DNA from: Stagonosporopsis chrysanthemi
Lineage: Eukaryota; Ascomycota; Dothideomycetes; Pleosporales; Didymellaceae
DNA length: 26,535 bases
Direction of reading: 5' to 3'
Assembly (NCBI GenBank): GCA_022560025.1
Contig: JAFISE010000302.1
Span: 1 to 26,535 of the forward strand
The notes beneath the pieces were generated by a model. That model was not told where the DNA came from. It saw nothing but the letters and a program-made list of their open reading frames with translations, and did not search any database. This document shows, piece by piece, positions 18,860-26,535 of the stretch (positions are counted from its first letter, which is position 1; every line of letters begins with the position of its first letter). A program made the position numbers and the translations under genes.

Positions 18860-19671
18860 GGGTTGCTTTCTTCCTGGTAAGTTTCGTCAACGATTTTGCC
18901 ATTTGCGAGAAGTTGCTAAGAAACTGTATGTAGAAGTTTGCGAGTCCGATGAAACTGCGCACTCCTTTTACTGACTTGGGGGGTTTCTATGCCTTAATCG
19001 CGGAGATATTCTCTGGGTCTGTACTGATCCCTTTCCCTGCTTCTATGATGAAGCCCAGGTACTTGGTGCGTTTTACTGAGACCTCGCACTTGCCTACGTC
19101 GAAATGCAGGCCTGTCCTTCTTATCTGGACTACTTTGAGGACTTTCTCCTTGTGGTCCCTCTGGACCCATCCGTGTAGATGAGCACGTCGTTCACGTTAG
19201 CTGAAAAGTACTCATCCAGATGCTCCCTTGGGACCCAGTTTGATAAACCTCTGGAAAGTACTTGGTGCGTTGGCTAGGCCAAATGGCGTTACCAACCATT
19301 TGTAGAGTCCGAATCGGGTGCGGAACGCCGTCTTCTATTCGTCCCTTAGGCGATACGGATCTTGTGGAAGGCTTGGATCACATCGACATTTGTGAACTAC
19401 CTGGCCTTCGAGATCTGGGACAGTGTCTCGTGGATGAGGGGGAGTGGGTACCTGTCCCTCTTCGTGACCGCATTGACTGCCCGATAATCCACGCAAAAGC
19501 GTAGTCCTCCGCCCAGTTCTTTCACGAAGAGGACGGGAGCCGCGGCGCTTGATTTACTCACTCGGATGAACCTGCGGTCTAAGGAGCTGGTCAGTTCCTG
19601 CTGGAGGACTAGGAGTTCTTCTCGGGACATGTTGTAGAGCCTCGCCCGCTGCGTCAGCTAAGCTTCATAGA
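18860..19671 (-). pseudogene. Ty3/gypsy reverse transcriptase relic, RIP-like damage
   Basis: Internal fragment of a Pol polyprotein, minus strand. From the 5' side: LYNMSREELLVLQQELTSS, then SKSSAAAPVLFV, then LRFCVDYRAVNAVTKRDRYP, then FTNVDVIQAFHKIRIA, KTAFRTRFGLYKWLVTPFGL, the catalytic box, then TKYLGFIIEAGKGI and VKGVRSFIGLANFY. This is the standard order for Ty3/gypsy RT fingers, palm and thumb. The catalytic YVDD box reads NVND (near 19190). In-frame stops appear where the family has Trp (KAR-stop-FT, KA-stop-KPPKSV) or Gln, and there is a frameshift near 19325. No LTR, gag, RNase H or integrase is visible, so it is a broken piece, not an element with ends. Confidence 0.9.
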
Positions 19672-20297
19672 CATGTGCAAGCCGCAGGAGTAGAGCGCTA
19701 TGCGAGCCCTAAAGTTGCTTCTGCATTGGGCTGTGCAGCCCCAATTCCAGACATCTCTACTCCCTACCTACCTCCCTTGCCCTGCAAAAACTCCGCTCTC
19801 CAGCAGTCTTCTCAGCCCGGCGTGCTACTCTATCTATCTCAGCCGCTCTCCCAGTGCCCAATGGAGCCCAATGGAGCCCACCGGACCCACGTCGTACTAT
19901 CTGGTGGCACTGATCCGCTGGCACGCAATGCTGTGCAGGCTGTCGCGGCGGTTCCCTGTAGTGAAGTACGCGCGGTGCAGGGCTGTGGAAGCCCTCGTTG
20001 ATGTTTCAGGGGAAGGTGGGTGTGCCTACAGAAAAGGATGACAGCTTCAAGAGGCATCAATAAAGGATACAAATCAAACGCAAGAGCCGCAAGTCCAAAG
20101 AATGTTGGCAACTTGGCAGGACTGAGTTGCAACGTTGGGCCTGAGGATGTTGACGCTTACCCATCGTCAACGTCGATGTTGTGCGCCCGTCGTCGAGCCG
20201 CGACCTCGCAGCTAACCCTATCTTCAAGGTTGACGGGGAGTCTGGGGAGGACTCCCCTTGAATGACTCAATGGGAGACAGATGAGGTTCGGTTTCAG
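19672..20297. other. Intergenic upstream of the Myb-like gene
   Basis: Short open frames in several phases with no motifs. A short direct repeat of GCCCAATGGA is at 19857-19877. The missing first exon of the Myb-like gene should be here but was not identified. Confidence 0.35.
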
Positions 20298-20662
20298 CAA
20301 GCGAAGGGGTGATCGAATGGACGCCCATCTGTGCAGCGCTTGGGCTCGAGAAGGGCGCGGCCTCCACGCGATGGTCCCGTCTCACGCAGGCTATGGCGAA
20401 GGGCGAGAAGCCAGCCAACTCCAGCTACAACCTGCTCTGGCTGTTGCTCAGGCATGCCAACCACGACAAGGTAGACTGAGTGCTCGGTGCGATTGATATG
20501 GCACTAACTCTTCTACAGGCTCACGGCCGGGAGGCCATCGCTGTGGCCACCAACAGCACCAAGGGAGCTTGCGCCAAGCGTTGGTCGCGTCTCAAGCAGG
20601 CCCTCAGCAGTGCGCAATGGTTTCAACATGTTTGGTTGCAGCAGCTGCAGTATCCTAGTTGA
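20298..20662 (+). CDS. Protein with two Myb-like repeats, 5' end unresolved
   Basis: DNA-binding-type protein. The first exon visible begins after a TTTCAG acceptor at 20297 and reads VIEWTPICAALGLEKGAAST, then RWSRLTQAM. A 48 bp intron (20471-20518; donor GTAGAC, CTAAC branch, CTACAG acceptor, phase 0) leads to exon 2: AHGREAIAVATNSTKGACAK, RWSRLKQAL, ending with TGA at 20660. The two segments share the pattern (W/A)...A..L.(K)GA...RWSRL.QA(M/L), which matches the fungal Myb/SANT-like domains (Myb_DNA-bind_8 type). An in-frame TGA upstream and no ATG mean a first exon is missing from my model. The stop overlaps the start of the next open frame (20659), so the two may be adjacent genes or one misread gene. 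Confidence 0.6.
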
Positions 20663-22735
20663 AGATTCTTGCCAAATACTTTACCTTGGACGAACTTGCG
20701 GATGCAGCTGTTAGCGCGCTGGCAATTTCACGTCCCTCTGGCAAGAAGATATCACAGAGAATCGAAGAATCTCGTCTTCTTCAGACACAAGATCTGGTAC
20801 GTGTCAGGGAGTCACTGGGCTGTCCGGTGGGTCGGAAGAAGCGCAAGCCTGTCACAGAAACCGAAGTCTTGTCTGACCGAGGCTCCAAGCGCCTTGCTCC
20901 AAAGCCTGAAGAGCCGCCGGTCGGCGGAGGGGGCAACAAAGCTTCAGGATCAGATACAAGCACCTCGCACAGAAATCACTTTACTCCAGACGCTTCTACA
21001 ATACTAGTCGAGCAGCCACAGGGGATGTCGCCTCAGCCTTTCTCACCTCGCGTACCTGTCCGATCACCAACACGAGCGAACCTTTTGCTTACCTTGGCTC
21101 GGACTCTTCCAACGTTCATGAAGCTTCGCATAAAACTATCACACCTGAACATCTTCTAGACTCGGTACATGTGATCGAAGAAGATCGTCTACTATCTTAT
21201 GGACACTCCGCACATGAGCCCGACAACGCTCCACAACTACGCTCTCCTTATCATTGTAACACGAATGGCGACTGTTCAATGCCGAATAATCTTTCTTCTC
21301 GTAACTGTTCAATGGTCAAAGGAACAGCGTTATCTTCTTTCGAGCAGCCAGTCGACAAATTTCTCGACCTTCAAGCCGCATGTTCTGAAGTTGTGACGGC
21401 AGAAACGAAACAGTACAGACCAAAAACACCAGATATTGCACGTATGCTCAGTGAGCTTGATGCAGACAGGTAGATAGGCCACTACACTGTCGCAGTGAGT
21501 GCACTGCTTGGCTGTAAACAGCGCTAGTGCAGGAGAGGCAGCCTCGTCTCACCAGAGGCGAGGTGCAACTGCACGTGAGGCAGGAGATGCCCTCAACCGT
21601 GACATACACAGTATTCCCAATCCTCGAGCGTCTTCTCATCGAGCGTTACGTCATAACGCATGACGTAGGCAGCCTTTCCAAGCTCGCTTGCCTTGATAAT
21701 TGGAAGCCGACAACACCGCCCAGCCAGAATCTGGACGGACGCACACTGCTGATACCCTTCAACCTACCAATGTCGGTCGGCTTAAGCCGGGATGATGATA
21801 GCGTTGAGAAGATGAGGCACTGGATTCTGTTCGAAGTCGACTATTTTAATCGACAGTACTGTATACTCGACCCTCTCAGAACTACCACTGAAACGCGCAG
21901 CTCCCAAATCTCGCGCACAACATGGTGTATCATCACTGATCTGGATGTAACAAGAAGCGTTCCTATCACATCCCCACCGTGGGCCGATACTACCTCACAG
22001 GCAAATCCTCCCCAGCAAGACAGCCCTGGCAGCTGCGGACTTTATGCTATATACTACGCCTTGTGCCGGTTGGTGCAGCAGGAGCCTACAGAGACCAGCG
22101 GAGCTGCCTTACGACACTTCTTTGAGGCACTGTTGGGCGAAAGGAATATTACTTGCATGGCAAAAGACGCGACGCAGTTAGTTCTGACTTATAGCATTGA
22201 TTCAGTAGTACAAATGGCCGCAATGATGGAGGATTGCTTGAACCTTCAAACATACACAACAACTATCATCCCAGCAGTCATGGACCTGTTGACTATTATT
22301 ATAGAACAGGGTACCATGCACGCGCAAGAGCTTGGGAAGCTTGTAGAAGAAGCCAAAGATTGTGTAGTCACTCTCCTCGGTCATCGAGCAACCTTACTCA
22401 GCTTGTGCGCTGATGCTTCATTGGAAGTCCTGCGAAGACTGCAATCGGCGCGCATGACAGTCTTCTGCATCAGGTTAGAGCACAGAGGCATCGCTCAAAG
22501 AAACGGCTTGACAAGCTGACGTACCCATCAGAGCATGTCTACGAACTGCAAACAATCTTGTGTGACTGGCAAGTGCAAATAAGGAAACGATTCCAGAGCC
22601 TAAGGGGAAGATATCAAAGCACCAGCAAGGTATTTGGTGCAGAGTGCACAAGGAAACAGGAGGAGATAAAGGCAAAGCAGGATGCGCTGAATTTGAAAGC
22701 TGCGCGAGTGAAGGAGCTTGACAATGTGTTTGAGT
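20663..22735 (+). pseudogene. Ulp1/SENP-like cysteine protease gene, frame breaks unresolved
   Basis: A de-SUMOylating-type (peptidase C48) domain lies in the frame open from 21527 to 22519. Catalytic His98 is in RHWILFEVDYF, Asp115 in YCILDPL, Gln164 and Cys170 in QQDSPGSCGLYAI. His-Asp spacing of 17 and Gln-Cys spacing of 6 match SENP proteases, so the catalytic set is complete. Upstream, one frame (20659-21010) encodes a basic region with GRKKRKPV, a second (about 21015-21470) an acidic disordered region to LSELDAD, then the protease. Downstream, a third frame from about 22460 gives RSKKRLDKLTYPSEHVYEL through a charged coiled coil (RKQEEIKAKQDALNLKAARV) to TAA at 22733-22735. Each change of frame is by the same amount (-1). 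Some may be short introns; others look like indels. No good ATG starts the locus. It may be a decayed gene or a complex spliced one. Confidence 0.6.
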
Positions 22736-24080
22736 AACTGATTTCGTAGCTTGTGATTGACCAGTTGCAATAAATTGGCATGTTCCTCGTGCATAGAACT
22801 TATTATGCAGTAGTTACAGTCCACGTTGTCGTACAGGTAGCATTGATCCCTGATTCATTACCATTATAATCTTAATTTTTGCTTGAGTGAAAGCATTTAC
22901 CAGGCTCAATTGCATATTTCAATTCAAGGAAGCTTTCCCAGATTCGCCTCAGCGAGGAGTTCGCTGCAAGTTAGTACTGAATACACTTAAAAGTGACAAG
23001 GCAGCAGCGTATGGATTTTAGCGAGTAAGTGACAGTGAGCGCCTGACATGTTCGTGTTACTTGTGACATGATTCTCGAGGTTCGCATTGACGGCTCGACC
23101 TGCTTTGGAGGAAGAAGAAGCGAGTCGCGTGAATTACTAGCGTCTCATATTGCGCTAGTTTAATCTTGCATCAAATGAAACTGCCAGATAGAGCAAGAAA
23201 TGAGAATCTCCGTTGAATACAGAGGGTTACCATTTGCCTCTTTGAGAAGGGGGTAGCGCAATGTCCACCGGCTGTTGGCTGGAGTGCACCGCAGGATGGA
23301 TCCCTGAATCGTGTAGCCTGCAAAAGATTATTCGCTGGAAATCAACAAACCCAAGGAAGTCCATAGGTGGGCTTTCCGAGGTTCGTCGCGTCAGTTGGTG
23401 CATCGCTCGTTTTCGGTCTGGCATGGTGGAACTGATGTAGACATGCCTAGCTTGTCCTAGACGCTCACAGGGCCAGAGGAGTGCACGAAATTGGGTTCAA
23501 GGCGAGTCAATCAAGTAGGGTTAGGTCTCTTAGGCCACTGTGGTAGCTTGGGCATAGCCAGGCAGTTATTGCACTGGTGCTCGAGGGACAGATCAAGTGC
23601 GGCCAACCAAGATACATACTAGCAGTACCTTGTTTGAGCACTCATCTCAACTTAGGAAATCACCACTCGAACGCAGAACGTAGCAGAGCTTTGTTTAGGA
23701 AAATTCTCTTGGTTCAGGGGTCTGATTGTGAAGTCACGGACAGAAGCTATGCAACAACGCAACGGCCTGGTTCACTCATGGCAGCATGCTTCTAAGATGT
23801 TCGGGACCCCCAAGCTAGCGAGATAAGCTGCACGACACCGGTTGCGGCGAGATGGTCGCAGCCAGTTGGCACCCCTAACCTCGCCTGGTGCAGTTTCCCC
23901 GGCCGCCCGATTGTTCTGGCCGGCACCCTTGTGGTGCCCCAAGCCCTGGTGGCCTGGGAAAATCCTTGTCAGTCACAGATCTCTGACTGGATCGAAGGGT
24001 CGGCTTTCGGTGAGAGGCGTTGATGACGACGCCACGGCTGGCTCGGACACTGGTCGTTTGCCACCTGCTCACATTTAGTG
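22736..24080. other. Long region with no supported gene
   Basis: Both strands were read. A 65-codon minus-strand ATG frame at 23227-23424 (MPDRKRAMHQLTRRTSESPP on) is the only one with reasonable composition, and it has no recognisable motif. No terminal repeats were found. Confidence 0.35.
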
Positions 24081-24459
24081 TCAAGCAGATGCATGCCTGC
24101 ACCTGGCGTGCTTACGGCGCTGGGCACTCTTCATAGCAAGCTGCATGCGGTGCTCGACGACATCCTCAGCGACTGCGAAACAGTCCTCGGCTAGCTTCGC
24201 CTTCACACTGGCTACCGCTTCCCCCTGCTGCTTTAATGACGCATGTTTCCACAAGTACTTGTCCCTGCTTTGCTCCTTGCTTAGTGTCTTGCACAGATCC
24301 TTCGCGACGTCTAGTGTAACATTCTGGGGGTGGGTTAACGGGCTGGGCTGGTGCCAATCAGGCTACGGCTAGACTGACTAGGAAGCGCTTGTGTTGTTTG
24401 TCGGTCAGACCGAGCTTCTCGTCAGCGACGGGCCGCTCTGCGGGTTGAAATGGTGCCAT
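24081..24459 (-). CDS. Small helical protein, two exons, about 111 aa
   Basis: Unrecognised, but supported by splice phase and composition. ATG at 24459 opens exon 1 (24459-24367: MAPFQPAERPVADEKLGLTD and on, with TDKQHKRFL). A 43 bp intron (24366-24324; donor GTAGCC, GTTAACC branch-like site, CCCCCAG acceptor) removes a stop and is phase 0. Exon 2 (24323-24081, stop TGA) reads NVTLDVAKDLCKTLSKEQSR, DKYLWKHASLKQQ, VKAKLAEDCFAVAEDVVEHR, then a basic tail with AQRRKHARCRH. It is strongly helical, Lys/Glu/Ala-rich, and may be a coiled coil. An alternative donor (GTCAGT) nine bases earlier would also keep frame. No signal peptide or enzyme motif. It is easy to miss because exon 2 has no early ATG. 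Could be the remnant of a longer gene. Confidence 0.5.
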
Positions 24460-25195
24460 CGTGTACGCCAGCCGGAGACGCGAGCAGGCTGGATCGAAAG
24501 CAGCCCTAGGTGTTTAGGCTGCTTGGAGCGTTGTGCAAGGAAGGGCCTGTTGGGTGGGGTAACATCTTGGCACGTCTTGCCGCCCGTCTACCCGAAAACC
24601 AGAAGTGCCAAAAGTACCAAAAGTGCCAACAGTGCCAGGCGCACACAAGCCCTAGCTCTGCGCTAGTCGCGAGGCGAGTTGGTCCGACAGCCGAAGCTGA
24701 AAGTCCCACTCCCGCCCATTGTTCGTGTTCAAGCGGGGTTCAATATTTGCAGTTTCGAGCAATGATTTTCTTGTGTTGAATCCTATCCACATGTCCTTCC
24801 TGGCCAACCAAACTTTTCCCCGACTGTCACGTATCCTTTTGACACCACCCTTCCTTCGTTAAACTTGGAGCGTCTGACCTTAGCCCCGAGTTTTCCACGA
24901 GTCGGCCAGATAGCCACATCCAGTATTCAGGCTCACCAATAGCTTCACAAGGCAGGTGCATGCGAATGCGAGGCAAATGATGTTGCCCTAATAGCATCAT
25001 TCAATGCAATGTTCTATCGGTACTGTCGATGCCGTGTGCAGGATGGTTCTTTGGTATGGGTTTCTTTGAAGTGACAGTATGCCTAAATCAGGCCTTCATT
25101 GGTCTCACAACGCCCCTTAAGAACAAAAACGCAGATGATGCTAGCGGAAGATCGATCGGATCCAACTGTACATTCTTGTACTGACCCACAAGCAA
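24460..25195. other. Intergenic with a 9 bp tandem repeat
   Basis: No gene supported. A 9 bp unit (AGTGCCAAA and variants) is repeated four times at 24604-24639. The rest has no motif-bearing frame. It ends at the TA (25196-25197) before the next transposon. Confidence 0.4.
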
Positions 25196-25197
25196 TA

Positions 25198-26535
25198 CCG
25201 TGTCTGTGCGCGTGGTGCGCGTGATGCGCGTTTCGCGTGATGCGCACCCCACCACTTTTTGGGTGCGTTTTACATATACTATAACTCCACACCACAATGC
25301 CGCTTCAAGAAGCCCTTGCAGAGATAGATAGATTAAAACCAGGCGCAAAAGTTCTATACCAAGCACTTGCTAAAAAACACGGTTGTTGCTGATCAACGTT
25401 GACGCGCCAGCACAAGAACCAAGTGGTACCACATAATGTCAAGGTCAACAACCAGCTACTTCTCCACCCACGCGATGAGGTAGAGGTAGTAGAGTATATC
25501 AGAGGACTCACAAAGAGAAATCTAAAGCCTACACGGCAGATGCTAATCAATTTTGTGACGCCTCTGTGTTGTAGGGCGCCTTCTGAGGCATGGGTTACCC
25601 GCTTCCTTAACTGTCATCCAGATAAACTCATCAACGCGTGGACCACGCCTATGGAAGCCAGCTGTCACCACGCTGATTCTATTGATAGGTACCGCCTATA
25701 CTTTGAACTACTACACAGCAAAATGGCTGAGTACAACGTCCTACCTGAGAATACCTATAATATGGATGAGAAAGGCTTCGCGATTGGGGGTCACTGGGAA
25801 GAGTAAACGGATCTTTGACAAGGTCCTATACCAATCAAAAGCGTTCAGGCAGAGTCTACACGATGGTAATCGGGAGTAGGTGACGCTCCTAGCGACGATA
25901 TGCGCTGATAGATCAGTACTACCGCCTGGCATTATCTATCCAGCAGCTAGTAGGGACGTTCAGGCGAGCTGGGTAGCTCCAATCGACCCAAAAAAGCACG
26001 ATATCTTCTTCACTACCTTACCTACTGGTTGGACGAACGATGATTTGGGAATCACGTGGCTTGAACAGGTGTTTAAGCGGTACACTGCACCAAAAGCTCG
26101 CCGGAGGTGGCGCCTACTCATCCTAGACGGTCACGGTAGCTATATAACAAAGGCCTTCATCAACTACTGCGACGCCTATAAGATACTGTTGATAGTCTAT
26201 CCACCTTATTCTACCCACACGTTGCAGCCGTTAGATGTAGTTTGCTTTAAGCCGCTCGCTCAAAACTACACTAACGAGCTTGATCGCCACACTTAGAGAG
26301 GCTAAGGTCTACTTGGTATAAACAAAAGCGACTTCTTCAACCTTTTCTGGCCAGCTTAGGTGACTACCTTTACTAAAACGTTGGTTGAGACGTCGTTCTT
26401 AGCCACAGGTATCTACCCACCTAACGCTGAGATTCTCACCGAACACCAATCTTTTGATTTTTGGGTTACCCTTCTAGGAGCCCTAAAAATCACAGCATCC
26501 AAACAAGCTCGCTGCGCTGATTCTAGGCGTGCCTC
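25198..26535 (+). mobile_element. Pogo-like element, 5' part, cut by window end
   Basis: Begins after TA at 25196-25197 with CCGTGTCTGTGCGCG and a GTGCGCG/GTGATGCGC-rich stretch to GCACCCCACCACTTTTT at about 25258, which is the terminal repeat shared with 15550. The transposase follows on the plus strand and runs off the window. The other end is not visible. The many nonsense changes show the copy is dead. Confidence 0.85.
25297..26535 (+). pseudogene. Pogo-like transposase with several stops, partial
   Basis: From ATG 25297: MPLQEALAEIDRL, then TGA at 25390, then STLTRQHKNQ (HTH), EVVEYIRGLTKRNLKPT (CENP-B/Tc5-type HTH), YRLYFELLHSKMAEYNVLP, and the first Asp in YNMDEKGF. A one-base insertion in the G run at 25786-25790 shifts the frame to VTGKSKRIF. 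Stops follow at 25877 (TAG), 26294 (TAG), 26303 (TAA) and 26357 (TAG). The second Asp is in RLLILDGHGSY and the third in LQPLDVVCF, so the DDD set survives. The last part (NKSDFFNLFWPA, IYPPNAEIL) reaches the window edge; the C-terminal tail is outside. Where the family expects Trp (GNREW, FWPAW) this copy has TAG, which fits RIP-type C:G to T:A change. Confidence 0.88.

Noticed and set aside
22474..22531. Intron with a perfect CTGAC branch site in the Ulp1-like gene (GTTAGA donor, ATCAG acceptor)
   Set aside because: Splicing it from the protease frame gives a stop about 10 codons later, while the supposed intron itself reads well as RHRSKKRLDKLTYP in the frame that continues to the coiled coil.
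1..26535. Telomere repeats, CRISPR arrays, prokaryotic operons, LTR pairs
   Set aside because: None seen. The gypsy relic has no recognisable LTRs within the window and there are no TTAGGG-type arrays.

Overview
The window looks like an accessory, repeat-rich stretch of a filamentous ascomycete nuclear genome. A Dothideomycete is my best guess, but that is inference. The reasons are genes cut by 43-60 bp GT-AG introns, a DUF7587-type protein, Fot1/pogo-type DNA transposons with TA target sites, a Ty3/gypsy reverse transcriptase relic, and nonsense codons of the TGG>TAG and CAG>TAG type expected from repeat-induced point mutation (RIP). No tRNA, rRNA, CRISPR array, prokaryotic operon or telomeric repeat was seen.

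Layout. 0-3.7 kb is the most normal gene territory: a two-exon P-loop ATPase (minus), a doubtful small gene (minus) and a two-exon DUF7587-like gene (plus). 3.7-6.2 kb is mostly non-coding, with a small AT-hook ORF and a decayed tandem array of about 158 bp units. 6.8-15.5 kb holds two long orphan genes on the minus strand (about 554 and 510 aa). Related GC-rich sequence lies on the 5' side of each. Between them sits a complete but dead pogo-like element (10764-12731) that itself contains a 118 bp palindrome. 15.55-16.49 kb is the 3' part of a second pogo-like family, reversed. 17.0-19.7 kb has two unrecognised spliced small or broken genes and a RIP-like gypsy RT fragment. 20.3-22.7 kb has a two-repeat Myb-like gene followed by a gene with an Ulp1/SENP-type cysteine protease domain; its reading frame changes several times. 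24.1-24.5 kb contains a small spliced coiled-coil-like gene. From 25.2 kb to the window end is the 5' part of a RIP-damaged pogo-like element whose terminal repeat matches the 15.55 kb fragment.

How the genes relate. There is no pathway or operon. The transposons are all inactivated. The best candidates for something undescribed are the pair of orphan genes sharing 5' repeat modules, and the Myb-like plus Ulp1-like locus, which may be a domesticated or decaying mobile-element cargo. All functional assignments rest on motifs read by eye; exon structures were inferred from splice signals and reading-frame continuity and have not been tested with transcripts.
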